A stretch of 64,000 nucleotides of DNA, from contig NZ_JBODSD010000002.1 in the NCBI RefSeq assembly GCF_050632745.1, positions 372,001 to 436,000 on the forward strand, written 5' to 3'. Below are positions 1-9,465 of the stretch, piece by piece; the first letter of the stretch is position 1, and every line of letters begins with the position of its first letter. The position numbers were made by a program, and so were the translations under genes. The notes below the pieces were generated by a model, which had not been told where the DNA came from, searched no databases, and was given only the letters and a program-made list of their open reading frames with translations. The stretch comes from Mumia sp050632745 (GTDB lineage: Bacteria > Actinomycetota > Actinomycetes > Propionibacteriales > Nocardioidaceae).

Positions 1-716
1 TGGGCCGCGTCGAGCGTGCCGGGGGCCAGGCTGATCTGCACCGGACGGTCGAGCCCGCGGACCAGCGCGGCCGGCGAGTCGATCGCCAGGACGCGGCCAC
101 GGTCGACGATGGCGACCCGGTCGCAGAGGGTCTCGGCCTCTTCCATGTAGTGGGTGGTGAGCACGACCGTGCGGCCGGACTCGTTGAGCCGGGCGAGCAC
201 GTCCCACAGGTTGCGCCGCGCCTGCGGGTCGAGCGCCGCGGTCGGCTCGTCGAGGAACACGAGATCGGGGTCGTTCACGAGCGCGCAGGCGATCGAGAGG
301 CGCTGTCGCTGGCCGCCCGAGAGCTTGTCAGCGAGGATGCCCGCGTGCTCGGTCAGGCCCACCGTCTCCAGCAGGGCGTCGGTCCGCTCGCGCGGCGCCC
401 CGTAGAGCGAGCCGAAGGTGTCGAGCTGCTCCCGGGCCGTGAGCTTCTCGAAGAACGCCGACGCCTGGAGCTGGACGCCGATCCTGCGGAGGAGCCGCGG
501 ATCGCGTCGGCCGGGATCGACGCCGTCGACGGACGCCCGGCCCGAGTCGGGACGGCGGAGGCCCTCGAGGATCTCCAGCGTCGTGGTCTTGCCGGCCCCG
601 TTGGGGCCGAGGAGCCCGAAGAACTCCCCCGGCTCCACGGTGAAGCTGATCCCGTCCACGGCCCGCACATCGCCGTAGGTCATCACGAGGTCGTGCGCCT
701 CGACCTTCATGCCCAT
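1..716 (-). CDS. ABC transporter ATP-binding protein, DrrA/multidrug type (3' end outside window)
   Basis: About 238 residues are visible; the C-terminus runs off the left edge. The protein has Walker A (GPNGAGKTT), a Q-loop region, the signature LSGGQRQRLSIA, Walker B (VFLDEPTAALDP) and the switch histidine in LTTHYMEEAE. This is the layout of the single-domain ATPases of ABC-2 exporters that expel drugs or lipids. The ATPase energises export through a separate permease that would lie left of the window. The start chosen is the ATG at 716, with GGGAG a few bases upstream; an in-frame ATG at 710 is the alternative. A 22-bp inverted repeat lies just upstream, so repressor control is likely, although no regulator gene is visible. 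The substrate cannot be read from the sequence. Confidence 0.9.
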   Translation of the reverse strand, partial: MGMKVEAHDLVMTYGDVRAVDGISFTVEPGEFFGLLGPNGAGKTTTLEILEGLRRPDSGRASVDGVDPGRRDPRLLRRIGVQLQASAFFEKLTAREQLDTFGSLYGAPRERTDALLETVGLTEHAGILADKLSGGQRQRLSIACALVNDPDLVFLDEPTAALDPQARRNLWDVLARLNESGRTVVLTTHYMEEAETLCDRVAIVDRGRVLAIDSPAALVRGLDRPVQISLAPGTLDAA

Positions 717-736
717 CGTCTGCTCCCGCTTCGCTA

Positions 737-758
737 GTTCATTAGTAGACTAATGAAC
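737..758. promoter_or_regulatory. 22-bp inverted repeat, candidate repressor operator
   Basis: Two perfect 10-base arms, GTTCATTAGT and ACTAATGAAC, are separated by 2 bases. The repeat is AT-rich in a very GC-rich setting. It lies about 20 bp upstream of the ABC ATPase start and overlaps the place where a -10 element would fall. Its size and symmetry fit a TetR, MarR or PadR family dimer. The regulator is not in the window. Confidence 0.7.
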
Positions 759-779
759 CATAGCGTGTGGCAAGGGTCA
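742..779 (-). promoter_or_regulatory. Candidate promoter of the ABC ATPase gene
   Basis: On the minus strand TTGCCA (768-773) is a plausible -35. The -10 would fall inside the palindrome, for example TCTACT with an 18-bp spacer or TACTAA at a looser distance. The 17 bases at 763-779, including the -35, recur exactly in the promoter of the Liv-type operon at 16568-16584. Confidence 0.4.
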
Positions 780-780
780 A

Positions 781-809
781 GGCCGGCCCGCCGGATGGGC
801 GGGCCGGCC
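781..809 (-). terminator. GC-only hairpin terminator after gdh
   Basis: A perfect 12-bp stem (781-792 with 798-809) closes a 5-base loop, starting 14 bases past the gdh stop codon. There is no U-tract, as is usual for actinobacterial terminators. Confidence 0.7.
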
Positions 810-822
810 CCGCGTCATCGAC

Positions 823-3800
823 TCAGGCCAGGAGCGTTCGGACGACCCGCAGGCCGACCGACAGCCGCGCGAGATCGGGGGTGTCCTCGCTCCAGATCTC
901 CTCGAGGGTCTCCTCGGCCCGCTCCAGCACCAGCGCCTCAGACTCGCCCCAGGAGCGCACCCGCTCGTGCGGCGTCTGCGCGTCGTCGGTCGTCGCGAGG
1001 ACCTTGCGGACGAGCTGTCCCTGGACGCCCATCAGGTCGTCGCGCAGCGCGGCGCGCGCCATCGAGCGCCAGCGGTCGTCGCGCGGGAGCGCCTGGATGC
1101 GGTGCGCCAGCCGGTCCAGACCGAGCTGCTCGCCGAGCTCACCGAAGACCTGCGCGACCGTGGCCGCCGGGATCCCCGTCGAGAGTGCGATGTCGGCCAT
1201 CTCGATCGCGCCGTACGCGGGGCCGAGCACGGCGAAGATCTCCGCGTCCTGCGGCGCCACCCCGGCCTTCTCCAGCTCGTCGGCCCGCTCGTGCCAGGCA
1301 GCGCGCTCACGGCCGACCATCAGTTCCGGGAGGTCGCGCAGCAGGTGCTGCACGGTCGTGCCGAAGTACTCGACGCTGCCTTCGACGTCGGTGAACCTGC
1401 GGTGGTTCACCAGCCAGCGCGACATCCGCTCGACCAGGGCCTGAAGCGTGCCGCGCATCCGCTCCTGGATGTCGGCGGGCACCTGGTTGTCGAGCTCGGC
1501 CACCCGCTCCAGCAGTGCACCCTCACCGCAGATCTCCGCCGCGATCGATCGGGCGCGCGCCAGCTCGTCGGCCGAGACCCCGGTCTCCCCGGACAGCCGG
1601 TGGAAGTACGAGATCCCGCCCCGGTTCACCATCTCGTTGACGATCGCCGTGACCACGATCTCGCGGCGCAGCGGGTGGTCGGCCATGTCGGGCCGGAACC
1701 GCTGGCGCAACGGCGTCGGGAAGTAGCGGAAGAGGTGGACCCGGTAGTACGGGTCGTCCGCGATGTCGGACTTCAGGAGCTCCGCCTCGAGCACGATCTT
1801 GGTGTACGCGAGCAGCACCGCGAGCTCGGGAGCGGTGAGCCCCACGCCCTGCGCACGGCGCTCGGCGACCTGCTTCTCGTTGGGCAGGTACTCGATCGCC
1901 CGGTCCAGGTAGCCCGCCCGCTCGAGCCGGGTCATCCAGCTCGCGTGCGCGTGGAGCAGGCTCACCGCTGCGTCGACCGACCCGGCCAGCGACTGGTTCT
2001 GCTCGTAGTTGTCGTCGAGCACCAGCCGTGCGACCTCGTCGGTCATCGAGGCCAGCAGCGCGTCGCGCTCCCCGGACGGGAGCTCGCCACGTGCGACGGC
2101 CCGGTTCAGGAGGATCTTGATGTTGACCTCGTGGTCGCTGGTGTCGACGCCGGCGGAGTTGTCGATGAAGTCGGTGTTGATCCGACCACCGGCCAGCGCG
2201 TACTCGATGCGCCCCCGCTGGGTCAGCCCGAGGTTGCCTCCCTCGCCGACGCACCTGCAGCGCAGCTGGTCGCCGTTGACCCGGATGGCGTTGTTGGCCT
2301 TGTCGCCGGCGTCGGCGTGGGACTCCGTCGACGCCTTCACGTACGTCCCGATGCCGCCGTTCCACAGCAGGTCCACCGGCGCCAGGAGGATCGCGCGCAG
2401 CAGCTCCGGCGGGCTCATGCTGGAGACCTCCTCCTCGATCCCCAGCGCCTCGCGCATCTGCGGGCTCACCGGCACCGACTTCGCCGACCGCGGGAAGACG
2501 CCACCGCCCTCGGAGATGAGCTCCTGGTCGTAGTCGGCCCAGCTCGAGCGCGGCATCGCGAACAGCCGCTGCCGCTCGACGAACGCCCGAGCCGCGTCGG
2601 GACTGGGGTCGACGAAGATGTGCCGGTGGTCGAACGCCGCGACCAGCCGCGTGTGCTCCGACAGCAGCATGCCGTTGCCGAAGACGTCGCCGGACATGTC
2701 GCCGATGCCGACGCAGGTGAAGTCCTCGCGCTGGCAGTCGACGCCGAGCTCGCGGAAGTGGCGCTGGACCGACACCCACGCACCGCGGGCCGTGATGCCC
2801 ATCGCCTTGTGGTCGTAGCCCGCCGACCCGCCGGAGGCGAACGCGTCACCGAGCCAGTAGCCGTAGTCGGTCGCGATCTGGTTGGCGATGTCGGAGAACG
2901 TCGCCGTGCCCTTGTCCGCAGCGACCACCAGGTAGGTGTCGTCCCCGTCGTGGCGCACCACGTCCGGCGGCGGCACCGCCTCGTCGCCGACCCGGTTGTC
3001 GGTCAGGTCGAGCATCGAGGAGATGAACGTCTTGTAGCAGGCGACGCCCTCGGCCATCCAGGCCTCGCGGTCGCTGGGGTCGGGCAGCCGCTTGCAGTAG
3101 AAGCCGCCCTTGGCCCCGACCGGGACGATGACGGCGTTCTTGACCATCTGCGCCTTGACGAGCCCGAGGATCTCGGTCCGGAAGTCGTCGCGGCGGTCCG
3201 ACCAGCGCAGCCCACCGCGGGCGACCGCACCGAAGCGCAGGTGCACGCCCTCGACGCGGGGCGAGTAGCAGAAGATCTCGTGCGCGGGCCTCGGCTCCGG
3301 GAGGTCGGGGATGTCGCGCGGCGCGAGCTTGAACGACACGTACGACCGTGGCTGGCCCTCGTCGTCGCGCTGGTAGTAGCTCGTGCGCGCCGTGGCCCGC
3401 ACCAGCGTCCGGTACGACCGCAGGACGCGGTCGGCGTCGAGCCCCTCGACGGCCTCGAGGCGCTTGCGCAGGTCGTCCTCGACCTCCTCGGTCAGGCGTT
3501 CGCGGTCGCCGTCGGCGATCCGCGGGTCGAAGCGCGTCTCGAAGAGGTCGACGACGCGGCGGACCACGTCGGTCTCGGCCATGAGCACGTTCTGCAGGGA
3601 CTCCAGGCTGAACGGCGTCCCGGCCTGCTGCAGGTAGCGCGCGTACGCCCGCAGGACGACGACCTGCCGCCAGTCGAGCTCGGCGGCGAGCACGAGCCGG
3701 TTGAACCCGTCGACCTCCGCACGGTCGTCCCAGCACGCGACGAAGGCGTCGGTGAGGCGCTGCCGGCCGACGGCGTCGGCGACCGTGCGTGAGCGCGCGT

Positions 3801-5598
3801 GGAACCAGTAGACCCAGACCGGCTTCGGTGTCGCGAGACGGTACGGCCGCTCGTCGATGATGTCGACGCCGTGCGAGGCGAACACCGGCAGCACGTCGGT
3901 GAGCGCCGCGGGCTCGCGGGTGTAGAGCCGCAGCCGGAGCGCGTGCGGGTCGTCGGTGGAGGGGTCGGGCTCGACGGTCAGGCCGACGCGCTCGTCACCG
4001 TCGAGCAGCTCCCGGGCGGCGAGCACGTCGTCGACCGCGTCAGCCGCGGGGACGTCCTCCTTGTACGCCGCGGGGAACGCGTCGCGGAAGCCGGCGAGGA
4101 CCGACGTGGTGCTCGCCTTGCCGAAGCGGACGTCGACCGCCTCGCCGAGGGCGTCCCCCCACGACCGCACGGCCTCGGCGACCTCCGTCTGGAGCTCCGC
4201 GGGCTCCACGGTGCCGAGCTCCTCCCCGGGCCGCGGGCGTACGACGAGGTGGACCCGGGCCAGCTGCGACTCGCTCACCCAGACGCCGTAGTCGATCATC
4301 GGCTCGCCGCCGACGCGCTCGGCGACCATCTCCTCGATCGTCAGGCGCACCGCGGTCGTGTAGCGGTCGCGCGGCAGGTAGACCAGGCACGACAGGAACC
4401 GGTCGTACGGGTCTCGGCGGACGAAGAGCTGGACGTGCCGGCGCTCCTGCAGGTGGATCAGCGCCTCGGCGATCTCGCTGAGCCCGTCGACGGGGATCTG
4501 GAACAGCTCGTCGCGCGGGTAGGTCTCGAGCAGGTCGAGGATCTCCTTCGCGGCGTGGCTCTCCGCGTCGTACCCGAGGGTCGAGATGACCTGCTCGACC
4601 TTGCGGTCGAGGATCGGGATGCGGGTGATGCTGCCGGTGTAGGCCGAGGAGGCGAGCAGCCCGAGGAAGCGCCGCTCCCCCACCACCTCGCCCGCGGCGT
4701 CGAACGTCTTGATGCCGATGTAGTCGAGGTAGCTGTTGCGGTGGACCGTCGAGCGCGAGTTGGCCTTGGTGATGACCAGCACCGTCTTCTCCCGCGCACG
4801 CGCGCGCGAGCGCGGAGGCAGCTGGTTGAGCGACGCCGTGTCGCTGCGCTCGCGACGCAGGATGCCGAGCCCGCTGGTCGGCACCGACCGCAGACGCTCG
4901 TCGCCCACCTCGCCCTCGAGGTCGTACTCGCGGTAGCCGAGGAACGTGAAGTTGTCGTCGGCCAGCCAGGCCAGGAGCTGGGCCGCCTCCGCCGCCTCGT
5001 CGGAGGAGATCCCCTCCGGCGGGTCGGACCGAAGCTCGGCGACGATCTCGAGCGCGCGCGAGCGCATGGGAGCCCAGTCGTCGTTGGCCAGCTCCACGTC
5101 GTGCAGGACCCTGCGGACCCCGGCGACGATCGCCTCGGCCGCGTCCGGCAGGTCGCTGCGGTCGATCTCGAAGTACATCCAGGACTCGCGGACGGCGCCG
5201 TTGCCGTCCCCGGACCCGGCGACCCGCGCCGACACCAGCTCACCGTCCTCGTCGCGCACGACGTCGAGCTGGGGGTGGACCAGCCAGTCGACGCCGTAGC
5301 CCCCTGTGGTCAGGAAGCCGGCGGTGGAGTCGACCAGGAACGCCCGGTCGTCGGTCACCACCTGGAGGACCAGGTGCCCTCTCGCATCCCACCCGTCGAC
5401 CTCGACGGTGGGTTCCCAGACCCGCAGCAACGTCTGTCGGGGCTCGCGCACACGAGCCAGCTCGGCATGGCTGAGGACGGCGCCGCGCAACGCGTCCGGC
5501 GACCGCTCCTCCCGCTCGTCCGACGGCACGTGCTGGTAGTACGCCTCCACCAGCGCGTCGGTGACGTCGGCGGACAGCTCGCCTTCCTCCACGGACAA
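823..5598 (-). CDS. gdh: NAD-specific glutamate dehydrogenase, large 180-kDa type
   Basis: This enzyme converts L-glutamate and NAD+ to 2-oxoglutarate, ammonia and NADH in the cytoplasm. At about 1,590 residues it matches the large class, which has a long N-terminal region with ACT-like segments, a central catalytic domain and a C-terminal helical region. The catalytic core shows the glycine and lysine-rich segment GGLRWSDRRDD followed by KAQMVKNAVIVPVGAKGGF, and later GDMSGDVFGNGML. The frame extends to a GTG-type codon at 5640. I prefer the TTG at 5598 because GAAGGAG sits 7 bases before it; a GTG at 5592 is a further option. The gene stands alone and ends in a strong hairpin. Long open frames on the opposite strand are codon-bias shadows. 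Confidence 0.95.
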   Translation of the reverse strand: MSVEEGELSADVTDALVEAYYQHVPSDEREERSPDALRGAVLSHAELARVREPRQTLLRVWEPTVEVDGWDARGHLVLQVVTDDRAFLVDSTAGFLTTGGYGVDWLVHPQLDVVRDEDGELVSARVAGSGDGNGAVRESWMYFEIDRSDLPDAAEAIVAGVRRVLHDVELANDDWAPMRSRALEIVAELRSDPPEGISSDEAAEAAQLLAWLADDNFTFLGYREYDLEGEVGDERLRSVPTSGLGILRRERSDTASLNQLPPRSRARAREKTVLVITKANSRSTVHRNSYLDYIGIKTFDAAGEVVGERRFLGLLASSAYTGSITRIPILDRKVEQVISTLGYDAESHAAKEILDLLETYPRDELFQIPVDGLSEIAEALIHLQERRHVQLFVRRDPYDRFLSCLVYLPRDRYTTAVRLTIEEMVAERVGGEPMIDYGVWVSESQLARVHLVVRPRPGEELGTVEPAELQTEVAEAVRSWGDALGEAVDVRFGKASTTSVLAGFRDAFPAAYKEDVPAADAVDDVLAARELLDGDERVGLTVEPDPSTDDPHALRLRLYTREPAALTDVLPVFASHGVDIIDERPYRLATPKPVWVYWFHARSRTVADAVGRQRLTDAFVACWDDRAEVDGFNRLVLAAELDWRQVVVLRAYARYLQQAGTPFSLESLQNVLMAETDVVRRVVDLFETRFDPRIADGDRERLTEEVEDDLRKRLEAVEGLDADRVLRSYRTLVRATARTSYYQRDDEGQPRSYVSFKLAPRDIPDLPEPRPAHEIFCYSPRVEGVHLRFGAVARGGLRWSDRRDDFRTEILGLVKAQMVKNAVIVPVGAKGGFYCKRLPDPSDREAWMAEGVACYKTFISSMLDLTDNRVGDEAVPPPDVVRHDGDDTYLVVAADKGTATFSDIANQIATDYGYWLGDAFASGGSAGYDHKAMGITARGAWVSVQRHFRELGVDCQREDFTCVGIGDMSGDVFGNGMLLSEHTRLVAAFDHRHIFVDPSPDAARAFVERQRLFAMPRSSWADYDQELISEGGGVFPRSAKSVPVSPQMREALGIEEEVSSMSPPELLRAILLAPVDLLWNGGIGTYVKASTESHADAGDKANNAIRVNGDQLRCRCVGEGGNLGLTQRGRIEYALAGGRINTDFIDNSAGVDTSDHEVNIKILLNRAVARGELPSGERDALLASMTDEVARLVLDDNYEQNQSLAGSVDAAVSLLHAHASWMTRLERAGYLDRAIEYLPNEKQVAERRAQGVGLTAPELAVLLAYTKIVLEAELLKSDIADDPYYRVHLFRYFPTPLRQRFRPDMADHPLRREIVVTAIVNEMVNRGGISYFHRLSGETGVSADELARARSIAAEICGEGALLERVAELDNQVPADIQERMRGTLQALVERMSRWLVNHRRFTDVEGSVEYFGTTVQHLLRDLPELMVGRERAAWHERADELEKAGVAPQDAEIFAVLGPAYGAIEMADIALSTGIPAATVAQVFGELGEQLGLDRLAHRIQALPRDDRWRSMARAALRDDLMGVQGQLVRKVLATTDDAQTPHERVRSWGESEALVLERAEETLEEIWSEDTPDLARLSVGLRVVRTLLA

Positions 5599-5683
5599 GA
5601 TCGGACTCCTTCGGGTGCACATCGTTGTGACTCTCTGCACACTACTTGCCCACCTTCGGACCGCCTCCTGCCATGATGTCGGG

Positions 5684-6181
5684 ATGAGGTTGCACGAGAC
5701 CGCCGACTACCCCGAGGCCACCCCCGAGCAGGTCTTCGCGATCATCCGCGACGACGAGTTCCGCGCCGAGGTGTGCGAGAAGATCCACGCGATCGCGTAC
5801 GAGGTCACCGTCGACGAGCAGGGAGACCGCGTCCGGATCCAGATCGACCGGACGATGCCCGCCGAGATGCCGGACTTCATCAAGAAGCTCACCGGCGAGA
5901 CGGTCGAGGTCCGTCAGGTCGAGGACTGGGGACCGCCCGCCGCCGACGGCTCGCGCACCGGCACGGTCCGGCTGACGATCAAGGGCCAGCCCGCCTCGAT
6001 GGACGGGACGACCGCCATCCGCGCCACGGCCACGGGCTCGGAGCTCGTCGTCGACGGCGACCTGAAGGTCAAGATCCCGCTCATCGGGCGCAAGGTCGAG
6101 CCCGAGATCGCCAAGGCCGTCGTCGCCGCGCTGCGGGTGGAGTCCGAGGAGGGCCGCGCGAAGTTCGCGGCGGGCGCCTGA
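5684..6181 (+). CDS. DUF2505 family protein
   Basis: The 165-residue protein has no signal peptide or membrane segment. It starts MRLHETADYPEATPEQVF and resembles the DUF2505 family of actinobacteria, which has a START/SRPBCC-like helix-grip fold. The early ATPEQVFAIIRDDEF segment is typical of such folds. The function is unknown; hydrophobic ligand binding is only inference from the fold. It is divergent from gdh, with the two starts about 85 bp apart, and convergent with the RDD gene. The ATG at 5684 is used because the longer frame reads back through gdh. Confidence 0.75.
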   Translation: MRLHETADYPEATPEQVFAIIRDDEFRAEVCEKIHAIAYEVTVDEQGDRVRIQIDRTMPAEMPDFIKKLTGETVEVRQVEDWGPPAADGSRTGTVRLTIKGQPASMDGTTAIRATATGSELVVDGDLKVKIPLIGRKVEPEIAKAVVAALRVESEEGRAKFAAGA

Positions 6182-6194
6182 GCGCGCCCGGGGG

Positions 6195-6677
6195 TCACCG
6201 ACCGGTGACCTCCGTGCGCCACGAGTAGACGACCTTCGTCGCGGTCACGAGGTCCTGCACCGAGCGGGACCTCCCGTCGACGGCCGACCAGAAGAGCCCG
6301 ATCGGGAAGACGACGACCACCACGGCTCGCAGCACGGCACGCCACAGCCGGACCCGCCGGCCGCTGTGGCTGAGCACCCGCGTCCCCATGACCTGACCGC
6401 CGAGGGTCTTGCCGCTGGTCGCCCAGCAGGCGGTGAGGTAGCCGCCGAGGTACACCGCTCCGAGCGCCAGCAGGACGATGAACGGCCACCGTGGCCAGTG
6501 CCAGCTCACCGGGTTGTACAGGAAGGTCAGCGCGGCGATCCCCCCGTACGTGCTGGCCACGGCCAGCCCCGCGAGGGCGTAGTCGATCCCGCCGGCGATC
6601 GTCCGCGTCACCACGCCGGCGGGCTTTCCCTGCAGGTCGGCGCCGGGGCCGACCGGATGGCTGTGCGCGACGCTCAT
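6195..6677 (-). CDS. RDD family membrane protein
   Basis: The protein has 160 residues with three or four hydrophobic helices, beginning in RTIAGGIDYALAGLAVAS. The R and D of the first helix, together with the later GKTLGGQVMGTRV segment, mark the RDD family. These are small inner-membrane proteins of mostly unknown transport or stress role. The start ATG at 6677 overlaps the stop of the upstream repeat-protein gene (ATGA, 6674-6677), so the two are translationally coupled. The same pairing suggests a shared envelope function. Confidence 0.85.
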   Translation of the reverse strand: MSVAHSHPVGPGADLQGKPAGVVTRTIAGGIDYALAGLAVASTYGGIAALTFLYNPVSWHWPRWPFIVLLALGAVYLGGYLTACWATSGKTLGGQVMGTRVLSHSGRRVRLWRAVLRAVVVVVFPIGLFWSAVDGRSRSVQDLVTATKVVYSWRTEVTGR

Positions 6678-7456
6678 CGCTCGCCCCTCTCGCGGTTGCG
6701 GCGCCAGACGAGCACGCGGTCGACCGCGCGGGCGACGGCCTCGTCGGCGGTGGCCGCCCCGGAGCGCGCCTCGACCACGAGGTCTGCGGCCACGCCGCTC
6801 GAGGAGTCGCGGATGATCTCGGGCAGGTCGACGTCGTCGATGACCTGGTTGGCCAGCGCGTCGAGGTCGACGCGCTCGCGGACCAGCTCGGTCAGGTCGA
6901 GCCCGTCGAGGACCTGCATCACGACGCGGTGCAGGTCGACCCGGTCGATGACCACGTCGGTCAGGTCGAGGTCGTCGAGCGCGGCCTCCACGACCTCGCC
7001 GAGCGCGACCCGCTTCGTGACCAGCGCGGTCAGGTCGAGCTGGTCCAGCACGAACGACACGATCGTCGCGACGTCGACGCGCGCGATCACCAGGGACGTG
7101 AGGTCGATCTGGTCGAGGACCGCATCGGTGACGACGGGGACGGTGAGCCGCGCCGTGCGGACCGCGACCTCCTCGGTCTCCTGCCGGCGTCGTGCGCCTC
7201 GGGCGACGAGGTGCCCCACCAGCGTGCCGGGAGCGCGGTCGCGCGGGACGAGCGGGGGGTACGCGACGCGGCGGGCGATCGCGACCGTCGCCGGACCCAG
7301 CACCGCGCGGGCGATCCCGAATCCGCGTGCGCCGAGCGTGACGGCGAGGTCCACCGTGCCGATCGCGAGGTCGAGCAGGGGCGCGGGCGAGCTCCCCGGC
7401 CGCTCGGAGTCGGCAGGGCCGCCGTCCGGGCCTGAGCCCTCGACTCCCTCGTCCAC
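6674..7456 (-). CDS. Uncharacterised protein with five 23-residue repeats
   Basis: The protein has 260 residues and a GTG start at 7456. Residues 1-25 are Pro/Ser/Gly-rich. Residues 28-65 hold a hydrophobic stretch that could be membrane-associated. Residues 108-220 form about five tandem repeats of 23 residues with the pattern VVxxVLDxLDLTxLVxxRVDL. The pattern predicts regularly spaced short helices or beta-like turns, possibly a solenoid. The tail is basic (VWRRNRERGER). I do not recognise the function. It precedes the RDD gene with a 4-bp overlap and follows glycerate kinase by only 9 bp, so read-through from the catabolic operon is possible. Confidence 0.8.
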   Translation of the reverse strand: MDEGVEGSGPDGGPADSERPGSSPAPLLDLAIGTVDLAVTLGARGFGIARAVLGPATVAIARRVAYPPLVPRDRAPGTLVGHLVARGARRRQETEEVAVRTARLTVPVVTDAVLDQIDLTSLVIARVDVATIVSFVLDQLDLTALVTKRVALGEVVEAALDDLDLTDVVIDRVDLHRVVMQVLDGLDLTELVRERVDLDALANQVIDDVDLPEIIRDSSSGVAADLVVEARSGAATADEAVARAVDRVLVWRRNRERGER

Positions 7457-7465
7457 GGCTCGAAT

Positions 7466-8568
<1,103 letters not shown>

Positions 8569-8572
<4 letters not shown>

Positions 8573-9465
8573 AGGTACGGCTCGACGAGCTCGACGTACC
8601 GACGCGCCATCGTGGCCACCACGTCCCCTCCCGGTGCCGCCCACACGGCGGCGTTGAAGATCTCCACCTCCACGTCGCCGGCGTACCCGGTCGCCGCGAC
8701 CGCTCGGGTGAACGCGGCGAAGTCGACGTGCCCGTCGCCCATCATCCCGCGCCCGAGCAGGTTGTCGGCGGGGATCGGGAGGATCCAGTCGCAGACCTGG
8801 TACGACACGATGCGCTCGCCCGCCCGCGCGATCTGCTCGACCACGCCCGGTTCCCACCACAGGTGGTAGGTGTCGACGACGACACCCACCTGGTCGGCCG
8901 GGTGCTGCTCGGCGATGTCGAGAGCCTGGCGCAGCGAGGAGACCACGCCGCGGTCGGCGGCGAAGATCGGGTTCATCGGCTCGATCCCGAGCCGCACCCC
9001 GCGCTCCCCCGCGTACGGCGCGAGTCTCGCGATCGCCTCCGCCGCCCGCTCCCGCGCCCCGGCGAGGTCCTTGCTCCCCTCCGGGAGGCCGCCGGGCACG
9101 AGGACCAGGGTCGGCGCGCCGAGCGTGGCCGCCTCGTCGATCGCGGCCAGGTTGTCGGCGTGCGCGGCCTCGCGGGCGTCGGGGTCCTCCGCGGTGAAGA
9201 AGCCGCCGCGGCACAGCGACGAGACCCGCAGCCCGCTGTCGGCGACCCAGCGCGCGGCGGTGTCGAGGCCGACCTCGGCGACCGGCTCGCGCCAGAGCCC
9301 GACCGCGGTGAGCCCCGCGGCGCGGGCGCCGTCGAGCGCCTCGCGCAGCGACCACTGCGCGGTCGTGCGCTGGTTGAGCGAGAGCCGGGCGAGCCGCGGG
9401 TCGCCGGCGGCCGGGGTGTCGAGCCGCGCCGCGTCGCCGCTGGGGACGTCGAGCACCGCCGTCAC
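8569..9465 (-). CDS. Sugar phosphate isomerase/epimerase family protein (TIM barrel)
   Basis: The protein has 298 residues of the AP-endonuclease-2-like TIM-barrel family that includes xylose isomerase-like, hydroxypyruvate isomerase and IolE/IolI enzymes. Visible metal-site segments are RLGIEPMNPI (glutamate), VVDTYHLWWE (Asp and His), GDGHVDF and VEVEIFN (glutamate). It probably isomerises, epimerises or dehydrates a keto sugar. It has a GTG start at 9465 and overlaps both neighbours by GTGA. The partner genes (MocA-type dehydrogenase, DUF993) suggest it acts on the oxidised sugar. The exact substrate is unknown. Confidence 0.85.

Noticed and set aside
967..5676. Very long open frames on the plus strand opposite gdh (967-3792, 3799-5676)
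   Set aside because: They lie antisense to a clear gdh, show Arg/Val/Leu/Asp-biased composition without domains, and arise from GC-rich codon use.
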